Assembly (NCBI GenBank): GCA_037892935.1
Contig: JAYXKI010000012.1
Span: 930,001-994,000 of the forward strand
Length of the DNA: 64,000 nucleotides
DNA from: Phlebopus portentosus
Taxonomy: Eukaryota > Basidiomycota > Agaricomycetes > Boletales > Boletinellaceae
Direction: 5' to 3'
The position numbers and the translations under genes are program-made. This document shows positions 12,531 through 25,816 of this stretch, piece after piece (the stretch's first letter is position 1; each line of letters begins with the position of its first letter). The notes under the pieces are model-generated. The model made no database searches and was not told the DNA's origin. It worked only from the letters and a program-made list of their open reading frames with translations.

Positions 12531-15500
12531 CTATTTCCTTCCACTAGCGAGCTTCAGGCGCCTTCGACCAGTGACCGTTTTCCGTCTTGACGACTGAACC
12601 GGCAAGCCCGTTGCCTTTTGCAACAGAGGGAGTGGCAATTCATCTCGTTGCATCTCGTGAAGGATCTGCTGGAAACGTAACGCCCACCAGCCGCGTTCTT
12701 CGCGTTCCCTGAGACTGGCGTCCTGAGCCGCACTCTTCTCAAGTTCCTCGATTTGGACAGACGGGCTTTTTGGCAATGGAAGGCCAGACGCAAGGATCGA
12801 CATGACGGTCTGTCGAGTGTTCTCATCTTGCCCTGAGTCTCGCCCCAGGGCGAGGTACTTCCCTGAGTGTGCCGGGAAAGAGATTGATCGCAATGTAAAG
12901 CGAAAACATTGTTCAAATGCCGTCGACCAGCGCTGTCTTGCCTCTAAATGCCGTGGTGCGGAACTTCCAGAACTGGGAAGGTGAAGGAAGAGGGAAGTTG
13001 CAGAAGCATCTGAGAGAAGCCCTTTATCAAGCTCTTCGATGTCCATCGGTAAAACCTGTACTCCAATCAAATGCTCGTATCCTGCGAGAATAATGAGACT
13101 TTGGGGAGACGTTGATAGTATACCATGACACGTACCAAGGTTTCCTGAATAATCTGCGACGGAGATTACACGACATACACCAATGTCATTCAACAGTTCC
13201 AGCGTCTGTTTCCTGTTTCCTTCGATCGAGTTGCGAGAGTTCATTGTCGTGAATATTGCCAGGTCCGTGAAGACAAAGGCATAGACCGATGCCATTCTTG
13301 TCTTTTCACGGTGAGTAATGGTGGCTCGCGCCCTAGCACCGAAGCGTTGGCCATGAATCCGACCGTCCATGCCGACAGCACCGTTACGATGAAACTTATA
13401 TTGAACGTTGTCCTCTTCGTTGAGTGATAGGCCCGAGGCAGCAGATGAAATCGAGGTCATCGACGCTGCTTCAGAAAGACAGGAATCTAATGAGTTGGCC
13501 CTTCGTCGCCGACCTGGCTGCACCGTAGTCCGGTACACACGCTCTCTGGAGCTTACATCGACGAAAGACGTTCCCTCCAAGAGGTCTTTGGTACGCTCAC
13601 TGACATGAACCCTCTGGAGAGCACCATGAGCGATGAGTCGCCTCTCTCGACGCACCAAGCCTGTAAGATTCGCAAAACTTTGTATACGCGAAAGTAGGTC
13701 TTTCACAAATGCGTACTCTTCCTCTCGCAGCTTTACCTCGCGCAGAACACGTACGACCATTGTTGCCGAATGGAGTAAGGAGAAGGTTGCTAAGTGATCG
13801 ACATGACATCTCGGAGTGAAAGTCCATAGTTCCTGATGTTAAGAGTTTAGATGATTACGGATTATAACAGGAACTTATTACTCACGTTGAAATATTTTAA
13901 GTATCTTCCTAGTCTTGTCAGAGGTGACCATAGAAAGGCACTGAACGACATTTCCGCGCAGTCTTCTCCGGAACTTTGAAGTCTGAGGAATTCGCCGAGT
14001 TCACTGGTAGGATCCCTCATGATCTCCTCGATTTCCTCTATCACTTCGTCCAAGCGCACGATGTAAGGCTGATAAACCTCTAGTCTTGGAACAAAAACGC
14101 GAAGCGTCTCGGCGATTCTTAGGACAACCGGATACTGTGAAGAACGTGCGTGCTGAAGAGCAGAACTGATCTGAGCATGGAGCTGGAAGATGTCCTCCAG
14201 CCAGTCCAATAACCTGGAAATATTACTTGGTAGTCCGGAGACCCATACACGATTCTTCCCTAGAAGAGGATAGGCAAAAGTCTTTAGTGCAGTCCGCAAG
14301 CTTCTGAGGAACGCCTGTTCCGTTTCGCATAGTTCCCAAATCACTTCTTGTCGACGCATTTCAATTTCGCCATGTCGCTCGAGTAGAGACACGAAAGCCG
14401 ATTGAGAAAGAGTTTTCCTCCATGAAGATTTCACACTACTCCGGCTTATGCTTTGAACGCGATCCAGATCCCGCTCTCGCTTCTGCCATGGCCGTTCTGG
14501 TACGTCGTCTTCGTATATGGAGGAGCTCGACGAACTAACAGACATGGCGCCTGGATCCAGACAGGCATTCTCGGACAAGTACTTCTCAGCTTCAGCCATA
14601 CTCGAGCGCCAGGAAGTACGTTCCTTTTTTGACACGTATCCATCGACATACTGCGCGTCAGCGCCTATGCCAAGAGTATGGAACAAGCGTTCCGCGCCGT
14701 GGCTCAGTCCAAGTCCATCACTAGCTTCGACTTCCCAGTCCGACTCTAGTGCTTGGACCTTCAAGGAAGTACCGCTCTCCGCAGACGAAAGCATTTCACC
14801 ACCATTGTGTATATCGGAGACTGAAGGGGGGATTCCAAAGGCTTCACGCTGACGTTCAGAGCTGAGCATCAATAAGCTGTCACGGTTGACGTTCCCAGAA
14901 TCCGGCCTTAGTAGTTTATTCCCCTCGCTAGCAGCGTTTGCAAGACAAGCAGCTTCAGGCTGGGGTGTTGATGAAAAACGCTTTGGAAGAATGACTCTTC
15001 GGGAAGATGAGGTAGCTCGTCGCTCTCGTGTGCCAGAGTCGTGATGTTTCTGTCTGGAGTCATTCGCTCCATTCGCCGGCGTCGATTTGTCTTTGGCAAC
15101 CACACTTTCGCTAGATCCTCCAACAGCGATGCCTACAATCTGCTGACTAGCGGGTCCCTCTGACTGGTCTCGTGAAGGGTTTCTTCGGGCATAACCAGAG
15201 GAGGGAGCATGGCCATCACGTCGCGAACCGAGGTCAAGGTTTAGTCCGGCTACAAGATCCGCAAGCTCATTCTTGCGTCGGAGATGAGAGTCGTCGATCG
15301 CAGTGCCTGTACGTATCACAGCAGAGGCGGAAGAATCTGACGCATTCTCTTCATCCGCGCGCATCCCATACTTCTCTCGACGAGACACGGAATCATGTGT
15401 TTCGCGAACAGCGCTGTAGGCAGCATTCGGAGACAACTTTGCAGGCTGATTGAAACGACGATAATCAACAAACTGAATCTTTTCGTCGCAGGCAGAATCG

Positions 15501-17066
15501 CTGTCAGTGAAGTTCTGATGATGTCTATTCTGATCGGTTCGCGAAGGCTTCGGCGTACCGTCATCATCGTCCTCGTTGCGTACCTCAGGCGACCTCGACG
15601 GCAATTCGAGGACAGCCCTGCCTTTATCGTCGCTACGCGTTGAACGAGAGTGAGCACCGGTTTCAAGCAGAGTAGAAACGAGAGCGGGAGAGCGGCTATT
15701 TTCCGGTACCCTCGGTGACTTTTGCGGAAGAATATCAGGTAAGGAAGGGGATTTCTCTCCTCTAGCTGCAGAGGAGGACGATCTAGATCGGAAAATTGGA
15801 GTAGGAATGTTTGATGGTGTCCTTGCCAGCGATGAGGAAGATGCCAAAAGAGGGCTGACGTGTGATCTCGAGGAGGATCGCATTCGCGGTGTCTGCAGTG
15901 TCGTCTCGGAGGCAGAATCATCTGAATTCCTGTTTGGTGATAACATCTGAGATCTACCCGATTGAGGCGCCTTCAAAGGCTGGCTCCGAACTTGCTTGGG
16001 TTCAGTGTGGTCACGACTGCCCGATCGTTTTGGAGATACCTTGTGATAATCGACAGCATATTTACCCAATTTCCGAGAATCCGACGGTTCTATTCGTGAC
16101 CTTCAATAATGCATTCTAGAAGACATGGGACTACGCACCTTGGTCATAAGTAACATCTTCGTTACATCTAGGCGATCTATTACTGTTGGAGCGATGCCTA
16201 GTTTTTCTAGTTGTTGAAATTTGCGAGGGAGAAGAGGGTCGACTGGATGCGCGTTCGTACCTAGTAGGAGGAGCAAGCGAAGAGAAGGTTTGCGCAGAGT
16301 GGACATATGGCTTTGAAGAAGATTTGCGCTGAGTCGGGTTCTGTAGCGCTTCGTTCGTTGATTCTTGATCCCCAGTCATTCTGTAAACGGTATCTCGCAG
16401 ACTAGGGACAAGCTCCTTCTCCAGCTCAGGTAATCCAAGTTGACTAACTCGCTTGTAACTAGATTCTTGTGGAGGAAGCTCCTCAGCGTGTTTCTTGTTT
16501 CTTCCCCAAGAAATCCTACGTCTGAGAGATGAAGCCTTTTCTTTTTCCTGTGTTGTAGAGCCAGTACATGCTTTCGTGTCACGACGTTGTACATCAGTAT
16601 TTCTTCTCACCCTAGTAGTCACTTGTTCACCAACGCCAGAGTGAGTAGCAATAGCAGTATCGTCCTGAGAAAGGAAGGAACGAGGTTTCTTCTCTGATTT
16701 GAGCTTGCCCTTGGTGCCACTAACAGAAGAAGTATGAGTTCTCGAGCGAGTCTTCTCAGTTTCCAGTGGCAGAGGCGGAGCTTCCTGATTTAGAATCCAG
16801 TCGTCGTTCTCATCCGGTGAGCCGGGAGTCGACGACCTCCCCATCTTCCATTGACTTGGAGCACTCGGCAAATGGGACCCGTCATCAGGCCCAGGCACAT
16901 CTCTGTTTGTCGATGAACTTAATGGCCTTGATTTGGTAGAAGATTTCCGAGGTTTGTGAATTGTTTCCGTCGACGGCGTCGCTTCGCCGTCCAGCATCCT
17001 TCCGGGTGGCAAAATTCCCCGCGTAATGTTACGGGTATCGTCTCGCCGCGTACCTGAGCGATGCAT
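12531..17066 (-). CDS. RhoGEF with DH-PH module and long disordered N-terminus
   Basis: Guanine-nucleotide exchange factor for a Rho-type GTPase, acting in polarity or cytoskeleton signalling. Exons 17066-16139, 16089-13886 and 13832-12531 join in frame to 1477 aa; introns are 49 and 53 bp. Residues 1 to about 850 are Ser/Arg/Pro-rich and look disordered. The DH domain begins near RQEVIWELCETEQAFLRSLR and passes LRVFVPRLEVYQPYIV to the helix SPLTRLGRYLKYFN. The PH-like region follows, with RERVYRTTV, YAFVFTDLAIF and SLIILAGYEHLIGVQVL. The exon boundary falls right after RYLKYFN. The ATG at 17066 was chosen because the frame upstream of it lacks another ATG. The N-terminus is much longer than in yeast Rom- or Cdc24-type GEFs. 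The target GTPase cannot be told. Confidence 0.85.
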
Positions 17067-17922
17067 CTTGGATATTCTGCCGAAGCAGATACCAGCCCAC
17101 CCTCGCAAGATATTGAAGGTGGAAGTTGAAGTCAAGAAACGCGCGACGACGAACAGAACCGGACGCCAGACACGTCGATGATTGAACACCGGATTTCTCA
17201 CGGCACGGCTTCAAGAACCAAAATATAAACATGGCGGCGATCGATCGATGAAGGCAATTACGTAATTTCATGCCGAGCACTGCGCCTCCTAAAATTACAG
17301 CTAGCTCACATTCACTACAGATGATAACGATAGTATGAATCAGTACCTAGACAGGTGTGGCGCGCATTACAGAAAGAAGTAAGGCCATGGGCAAATCAGG
17401 CAGGAAGAAAACGCAAGGGAGTAAGTAGTACACGGGGTGGTTTATATATTTACGAGAACGGTAAAAGGAAACCAAAAAGAGTCCGAATGCTCCGATTCCG
17501 AAAAGGTTGCACGCCTCGTGGATAGTCCCAAAAAGTGTCTAGTATGCTTCTTTGAAACGTGTTTATCGTGGAGCGTGGCGTAAGGAGTGACAACATGAGG
17601 ATACAAAAAGCTTCAAAGAACGTCCATGAAGATGCCTTGCTTTCGTTCGCGATGCGCGCCGTGCGCGATATGGTAAAGTTGAGAGTCGCGCGCCAATGCC
17701 GAAGCTATAGCGCGACGTCAGTGCAGTTCACGCCGACCGTCTTCTTCGCACCGTCACTCGATTCATATAGAGTATCATCTATGGTGGGGAGAACGTTAAA
17801 GCCGCTAGAACTGCTCTAAATATCAGACTCACTGTATATCTTGTGACAGCAAAGGATGGAATTGTCGCTGAAGGAAGACAAGTTTAAGACTGGCAGTCTC
17901 GTACTATCTCAGTCTGAATTGC
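17067..17922. other. Intergenic, RhoGEF promoter region
   Basis: About 850 bp upstream of the RhoGEF and downstream of the truncated hydrophobin. An 86-codon frame at 17559-17819 on the plus strand has no recognisable features. Nothing else is supported. Confidence 0.4.
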
Positions 17923-18240
17923 TCACCAGGATCCCCCACTAATATCCTCGTCACTCATCGATGTGCAGTTAAATCCGATTTCTACCGTCTTTTCAGGAGT
18001 TTGGATTCCTAGTCGCTCAAAGACTGAGGCCGCTGTTGTACTGTTCGACTCGGCCGTGGCGTCGCAGCACTGAACCGGATTTTTCTTGCACAGTGCCACA
18101 GACGGTGTTGGAGTTGGTGAGGTCGATGTTCGAACACGAGATGGGCCGGGTCCTTTCGAGACACCCGCAGCGACGATGTCAAAGAGAGTGGCGAGCAAGA
18201 AACAGAGACAGAAGTAGTCAGAAATACGAGGTACCTTCAT
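17923..18240 (-). pseudogene. Hydrophobin-like, truncated after the fourth cysteine
   Basis: From the ATG at 18240 (105 codons) the frame gives a hydrophobic signal peptide (CLCFLLATLF...) and a short Ser/Thr/Pro linker. Then comes LCKKNPVQCC, i.e. C-X6-CC, and after 32 residues GFNC, which is the first half of a class I hydrophobin. The frame then ends at 17923. The 120 bp further on in the reading direction contain no paired-Cys codons and no convincing exon for cysteines 5-8. Either the 3' half has been lost or it lies in an exon I could not find. A product with only four cysteines would lack half of the normal disulphides. The spacing resembles the intact hydrophobin at 62996-63947. Confidence 0.6.
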
Positions 18241-18941
18241 GGCTGCTAGGACAGTAAGGAGAGATGGCAAGCTAGTTAAGTAGAAGGCTCGGACTCGAGG
18301 TACTAAAATTTGTCCGGAGGGCTTACCCCGTCTTTATACTCCGTGGCTCAAATACAAAAGACGTGCGTCAGGGTCCATCCTGTGGCTTTAGCTTGCTTCG
18401 GACAATATTGTAAAATAATCCCCGCTTTGTGAATAATATGAATCCCTTCCTAGTATGGAGCCCGGCATGCCGAGTCGCTGAGGCATGACGATATTGTATC
18501 ATGCAGCCGACAACTTCATGTTCATCACGCCACAATCGTCCCGACCAAAATACTTAGAGCTTTCCAGTTCTATGTCGACCAGTATGCTTTTGCATGTTCA
18601 GCGCCTGCTAGGGCCTTTGTTGCCAGAGACAACGTTTGGCTCGCGGTGGAAGAGAACAAGGTCGCTTGTCGTAGTGTAGTGATGGCGGTGATCTTCTCCC
18701 GAAAAGAGCTTGCAGCGCAAATCATACCCTCCAAATTTTATTTACTGCTTCTGGTATCGTTATGTACCTTCTCTCGTCATAATTCTACATCAATATTGAT
18801 AATTCAAAAGCGGGGTCCCTTTACATCAATATCAGACTGTAACAGCGTAATATCCGAATTCCGCACCACACCAGGTCCAGGCCTTCGCTCTAAAAATGCA
18901 ATTTAAGTACACGACAATATTCTGTTCTAATCGTTTCCTAG
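18241..18941. other. Intergenic
   Basis: Contains the presumed promoter of the truncated hydrophobin and the 3' region of the minus-strand gene ending at 18942. Short plus-strand frames (18485-18679, 18646-18906) have no recognisable content. Confidence 0.4.
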
Positions 18942-21900
18942 TCACTTCTTCGCAACTTGTGACCGAAGCCGTTGCAGGACCTGCTTCGCCACGCGCTGCC
19001 TGCCTTCATTCTCAGATGTAAATGTAACGGGCAGCTCAAGCCGCTCCTTCCCCATTACAATCCAAACCTTGAATTCTTCTTCCCCGCGCTCATTCTTCAC
19101 CTGCTTCGAGCCGAACTCAGGTGATGACAAACTCTCCGATTCACAGTACCCTAAAATGCGAATGAATTCGGATTAAAATGACCTCAATTTTTTTTTCAGA
19201 CTGGGACGGCATTACTTACGTAGCAGTTGCTGCACATGAGAGTTGCTATCTTTAGATGCTGACACAGGAGTCGGAGGTGCCGCGGGTGCGGGCGGCGTGC
19301 TTACGGGCTCACGCTTAACGTTAGTCTGCCCTTTGGGGGGCTCGGACCGATGTTTCTTAGGCACCTGAACATCGTCCGGTGACATTGACATATCTCGGGA
19401 TCTAGGCCGCTTTTCGCGGTCACGGTCTTCTGTACTATACGACGCAGTTCGTATGGAAGATCTCTCTATTTCAATCCAATGGGCGCTAGCCGGCCTTTCG
19501 GCATCCGAAGACGTCGGTGGTGTAGGCAGGGAGGAATTTACTTGTGTTGAGATTGAAGGTGTTGCGGGTGTCGGCGCCATCGACGGCATCGGTGGAGTGG
19601 GATACTGCATTCCGGAATTAGGCGGCATGGGAACCGCATAGGGCGTAGGCGCTCCCGGCATGCTGTATTGTGCGTACTGAGCATATCGCGGATCGGTGTA
19701 GTATGCCGGATACGGGGGGTAAGATGGCACACCATATGAAAGTGGCACTGCGGGCGGGGCTGATGGCATGGGATAAGGGTAAGTATTCGCGAGAGATTGG
19801 TAGGTAGTTAATTGAGGAACTGGATACGGATATGGAGGTTGTACATAAGTGCCAGGGTACGGAGTTGAAGAATAGACCGGTGATTGGTATTGTGCAGGCT
19901 GCTGCGGCTGAGGAGCAGCGCCATACGGCATGAACTGTTGAGACGGTGGTGTCGGTTGAGGTGGGACCGTCTGAGGAACCGGTTGCTGTGGTACGGATTG
20001 CTGTGTATCTTGTTGAGTAGGTTGAGAATTAGCCGTAGAAGTTTGCTGAGATGACGACGCTTGGTGAACTTGGTGATGCAGTTGCGACTTGCGTGGCGGA
20101 CGTAGTCTCGCAATCGCTTCCTTAGAATATTCATGGGAATGAGACGGTCCGGAATTCTGGTTGCGTTGACTGTGATTGTGATGCGTGCGAGAAGCCGAAG
20201 TAACCTGAGCTGAAGCTCCAGCTTTGAATCCCAATCCGGACGATGAACCCGGGAGAGACAGTCCTTTCCGCAGAGATTCATGACCATAATTAAGCGTAGT
20301 GGGACGCGTCCCACTTCGTGCATACGTGATTTGGTAGCGATGTGTCCGTGACGTGGAAGAGCCAGAACGATCCCAATTCGCGTTCGGCTTCTTCCTCGCC
20401 ATTGCTTGTTCTTTCGTCTCAAAACGAGGAGGTCCCAGTCGTATCTGGCCACTTGCAGCAGAATGCTTGGAATTCGCTCCCGTTCGCTGATCGGAAGCGT
20501 CATTGCGCTTGTAGTTCTTGAAAGGATCGTGACCTGGCGGTGCAGGCTGGCCCCTGAAGCGAACAAACTCGATTGCCTCTCCACCAGCAGCGCAAACGAC
20601 GGCAATTTTTGCATCAGTCTTCGTTCGGTACTCAGGCTTGACGGTCCAGGTCCTCGTTTCTCCCGGCTTAGGATCCGAGGAAAGGGAAAGCGTCATCGTG
20701 CAACTGAAGGCTAAGTGGCACAATTATAAATTTTCTAAGGACGAAGACGTTGTGTATTTCTGGAAGCCACTCACCACCGTTGTCAAAACCGTAGTCATAA
20801 ACGGGATGCATTCCATGTCGCAGTCTTCCGTACTCAGAGCCCAGGATAGGCAGTATCTGCTCATTTGCTAGCCTACGCATTTCATCCGTAATCTTGCTGT
20901 CAACAGCGTCCGCAAGTGAACGAATGTATTTGCTGACGCCTTGGGACATAGCTTGAAGACAGACTGCCGCTTTGGCATCCGAGCGCTTGGCGAACCTGGG
21001 CTCTACCATGTAAGTTTTCGTCTCGCCCGGTCGCTCTAAACGCATAATACTTCCGTGTACTGTCAATTGATTTATTAAGGGGCAAACAAGGATCTGAAAG
21101 CCATACGCACGGCCATTCTCGCTCAGAAAGTAGAAGCGCAAGTGGAGGCGTGATCCTTTAGCGAGTTGAAGAGTGGTATTCAGCATGCCGGGTATGTTGA
21201 GGTTCGCGATGGGCTTGTCGCCAATTTGTTCCGGAAATGGCTTTGGCAAACTATCAAAGAATGATTGAAGAGAAATCGCAGCTATGCGACCTTTCCTCTC
21301 AAAATCCGATTCTCGCTTCATAATGTCGTTCAGAGGATCGAGTAAAGCAGGCGGTGGCGCAGCTTGCCCGTTTCCGTGCTTGATAAAATCAACAACATCG
21401 TCTTGAAGGGCAGCTTCGGAGCAGGCCTTCTTCGCCAATGGCATAGAACTATATTGTGGATCGACCGAATAGAGTCGCTGACAATGCGGTGATAGTTCGA
21501 TGATCATCGCGCAACCCCAAGCTTAATGGAATTCTTCGGTGAGACCACAAATAGATCAGACTGAAAATAACCCACAAGAAGACGCTCTCTGCTCCTTGAA
21601 AAACACCCATTGTGGTTGGATCTTGCCGGCTCTCCATTCTAGGCAGAGATCTTCGATTTGCTTGCTTTCATTGTCATCTATCACTTCGGACTCGGAAGAG
21701 CCCTCCTTCTTCAATTCTGCTCTGCTAACGACCGAACTATCCAGGGGAGCAAGGAGTAGCTTCGCACTTGATGCATCCTTATTTCCGTGAAGAATGAAGT
21801 CGACGGCACCCATCTCTACGGCTATGGCTGCAGCTCGAGCCTTTGCATCGCTCTTACGTGAAAATTCCGCTGCAGTGGTGTATGATCGGATTTGTCCGTT

Positions 21901-22577
21901 CGGCCTCGTGATTGTCAAGATGCACTGCTTCCCTAATCGAGCGGAAGCGTATAGATAGAAGGTCAGATAAACAAGAATCATGAGAGGTAGGACTTCCATG
22001 AAAGACAGAAAAGAGTGTGCAGCTTTGTTCGTAGAAGAACGGGTAAAGAGCATAAGGATTACTGAGATTGTGACATTGTCCAATATTACGGAGCTACGCA
22101 ATAGCGCGCCACTTACATTGGACAAGATCAAAGCAAAACATGCGTCCTAGAGACATGTCGAAATAAATGAAATTAGCACAGATACTCACTATCTTCATGA
22201 CCTGTTTCTTCCAAGAACTCGAACTTCAACGCCTCTGAGTTCCCAAACGCACTTACACAGGTCTGGTGTAACTGAGCCACAAATTGCATCGAAGAAGGCA
22301 CTTTCAGGCTCTCCTTATCGTCCGAAACCACCGGGCCTGCATCAGGTGGTGGCTTGGACAAAGGTTGGAGCAGCTCGAAGTCTGAGGGGAGATTTGGGAG
22401 ATCAAAACCCTCAAGGTCTGCCTTTGGCGAGTGAGCGAGATCCTCGATGGGACACGTCCCGAGCGTCATAAGACTCTGGGTGACGGCGCCGAAAGCACCT
22501 TCCAAGACGCGCCCACTGCCGTTTAGAAGAACATTTGGATGTAAAGGAAGTACATGCCTGGCGACGAGCGCACTCAT
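18942..22577 (-). CDS. Large protein with about five dsRBD-like modules and a Pro/Gln/Tyr-rich region
   Basis: Five exons: 22577-22190, 21932-21576, 21521-20775, 20710-19220 and 19150-18942, joining in frame to 1063 aa. A module recurs near residues 98-180, 248-300, 355-445, 495-550 and 990-1060. It has strand-like stretches (FEFLEETG, CILTITRPNGQIRSYTT; FYFLSENG, TKTYMVEPRF; RTWTVKPEYR), then a basic helix with the signature SDAKA...A (RKSDAKARAAAIA, KRSDAKAAVCLQA, TKTDAKIAVVCAA). This beta-beta-beta-alpha order resembles a double-stranded RNA-binding fold, but the classic KKxAK pocket is only partly kept. Between modules four and five lies a long PPYPYPVP / PQQP-rich low-complexity stretch and a basic KRPRSRD segment. 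I do not recognise a named family. An RNA-associated nuclear role is inference. The first intron (257 bp) is unusually long for this window and could hide an extra exon. Confidence 0.72.
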
Positions 22578-22768
22578 GGTGGATAAAGACAAAGGACAAG
22601 GGAAAGACGAATGTGGATGTGGTCGGGAACAAGCACGTGATGCTTCACGTGACTTATGTTTAAGCGTTTGAATATCTGTAAAGAAATGCGTAGGTACGGC
22701 TCAAATTCAACCTTGAACCCATCCTCTAAGGAACGAACGCCTAAATAAAACTATTGCTGTCGTTGACC
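22578..22768. promoter_or_regulatory. Shared divergent promoter region
   Basis: Only 191 bp separate the start codons of the dsRBD-like gene (minus) and the cleavage factor gene (plus). The stretch contains CACGTGATGCTTCACGTGA (22632-22650), two CACGTG-type E-box words that may serve both genes. Both neighbours look RNA-related, so shared control is plausible but not shown. Confidence 0.4.
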
Positions 22769-23781
<1,013 letters not shown>

Positions 23782-24960
23782 AGCCGCGTTGGTTCGTTTC
23801 TTGGCATCCCGCACATTGTCGTCTTTGTAGCATCAGATTCTTGCCCTTTCATTCCTTGTCCTTGAAGAATCGAAAGTATTTCCTGGTCCGTCTTACGCCG
23901 TCGGAGTTCAATACTTTCAGAAACTTTACTTGTGCTTCTCTTTGAAAACGAGACCCCGTTGGTCACGCTCGCACGTAGCAATTAAGGACATGCGGACAAG
24001 GCGCAATTACGGGAGTCTCGGGTGACTTCCTTTCCTGCTCTTGCTCCCCGTCTCGTCTCACTGGCTGTCAAAGGATTCGGTGTAAATTGTACCTTCTCAG
24101 TCGAAGCGGTGTCCTCTCATGCCATATTACCAAAGCGCAAATTGGTCCGATGCAGTTTACTCAGACTTCAAGCTCTCGTTCCTTTCTCTTCTCTTCAAGT
24201 GCCGAACATTCCGGCCTTGTCTTCCTCTGCGAATCGGCACAGCTCGCTGGAAACGTTCCCCGTTTTTTCGCGTTCCTTTCTTCCAGTGCTCGAGAGGAAT
24301 GTCCTTTCAGCTTAACATAAGGTTGTTCGCGGAAGGGAAAAAAAAACCCCGATAGCCCTTTAATAGAAATGGTTGCGGAAACCCGACAGATTGGTGTCCT
24401 TTGGCCTGTCTTTTCAAGGATACTGTCCTACGTCAGAGATCGTGTAGACTGGGAGCTCATGCTAACTACTAGACCATGCACTAATACTCCCGCTTGTCCC
24501 TTTTGAAAACATCTGATACCAAGCACAGTGAATCTTTAGACAGAAAAGAATTCGATGAAGCACGTCAGATGAAGATGATCTGAGCTCATGCTTATCTTTC
24601 AGGCTATTCTTACCCTGAGACTAATCTCGAATTCCGTTGAACTTAAAAGAAACTCGTGCTTAATTGAAAACTGGAAAATCCATAAATTTAGTGCGAAAAA
24701 GATGAGTCACGAGTGCTTATTGTGAATCCATACGTTGTCGATGTAGGCAGACTCAGATACATAAACCAAAATAGGTCTTGGTCTGGTGCATACACAAGTA
24801 AACGTAAAGCAGCGGGGCAAAAGCGCGTGGATTGGGATTACAGGGTATACGTAAGACGTAAGGTACGTGTGTGGATGCCAGATGTCAAGGAAAGTCATGC
24901 GATCGTCAAAGAAGAGCTGAAAAGAACATACAAGCCTCGAAAGGAAAGAAATTTCTATAT
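23782..24960. other. Intergenic between convergent CFIm25 and Rab genes
   Basis: About 1.2 kb lying 3' of both neighbours. Open frames at 24022-24355 and 24713-24964 (plus) carry no recognisable domain. A tRNA-like D-arm word on the minus strand near 24450-24475 lacks a B-box and is not called. A poly-A run is seen at 24340. Confidence 0.4.
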
Positions 24961-25816
24961 CTAACAACCACATCCGGCACTATCATCGGCTGATGAGTTC
25001 GCATTGAGGTCAATATTGCCGGGCATGTTTTTGCTGTTGCTCCTCAGGACAGCGTTCCGGTCTGGCGTGACGTTGCTTACGGGTGCCCAAAGCTCGGGGG
25101 TTTCGAGGATGCGAGTGACTACTTCTGTAAAGGCCTCTTCTACGCCGACGGCGGTTTTTGCGGATGCCTCGACAAAAAGAGATCTCATGCGTTCCGCGAA
25201 GGCTTTGCCCTCTTCTGTTGTCACTTGTCGAGAAAATTCCTGAAAAGAGAGGACTAGTAATTAGGAGATAGAGAGGCTTTCAAATCCACGCGATACGCAC
25301 TTTGTCTACTTTATTGCCTACGAGGATCTTGACTACTGAATCGGAGACGTATGTTTCTAATTCGCGGTACCACCGTGGAAGAGCATCGAACGATTCTCGA
25401 TTTGCTACATCGTACACTATCCAGGTGGTTATAAACACTCCGTATATGTTAATCCCACACGAAAAGAAACCAACCTAAGATAATGCCTTGCGCTCCACGG
25501 TAATAGGAAGCCGTTATGGTTCGGAAACGTTCTTGTCCCGCAGTGTCCTAAGTCATTTTCAGCCAAAAGTGACATGTAGCAACTACATGTAAACATGACG
25601 CACCCATATGCTCAGCTTCACCTTCTTGCCATTGATTTCCATCTTGTGAACGCGAAAGTCAACGCCGATTGTCGCGCTAGCTTCATCTTCTGGAAGCCAT
25701 TGTTCGTCGGAGAATCGCAACAGCAAGCTACTCTTCCCTACACTTGAGTTCCCGATCAACAGCAGCTTCACATTTACTGGTGAAGAATCTGATTTCTTGA
25801 ACGCTGTGGGAGGCAT
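24961..25816 (-). CDS. RAB18: Rab GTPase, Rab18 type
   Basis: Small GTPase of vesicle or lipid-droplet membranes. Four main exons on the minus strand. Exon 1 from the ATG at 25816 encodes [31 protein letters not shown] (P-loop) and [20 protein letters not shown], ending at KLSIW. Exon 2 gives [24 protein letters not shown]. Exon 3 gives [21 protein letters not shown] and the NKVDK motif. Exon 4 gives [11 protein letters not shown], the EASAK guanine-binding motif and a C-terminus ending in GCGC, two cysteines for geranylgeranylation. The effector region with GVDFRVHKM and the helix with [10 protein letters not shown] are characteristic of Rab18. The frame is open upstream to an ATG at 25951, but the extra 45 residues do not resemble any Rab, so I place the start at 25816. 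Confidence 0.93.

Noticed and set aside
15316..15921. 201-codon minus-strand frame inside the RhoGEF
   Set aside because: Another frame of the Ser/Arg-rich coding exon; composition is explained by the real gene.
24022..24355. Overlapping plus-strand frames
   Set aside because: Three frames are open together, typical of composition bias; none shows a domain, and the first begins at GTG.
24430..24480. tRNA-like word GCATGGTCTAGTAGTTAGCATGA on the minus strand
   Set aside because: It resembles a D-arm and A-box, but no B-box (GGTTCRANTCC) or acceptor stem follows within 90 bp.
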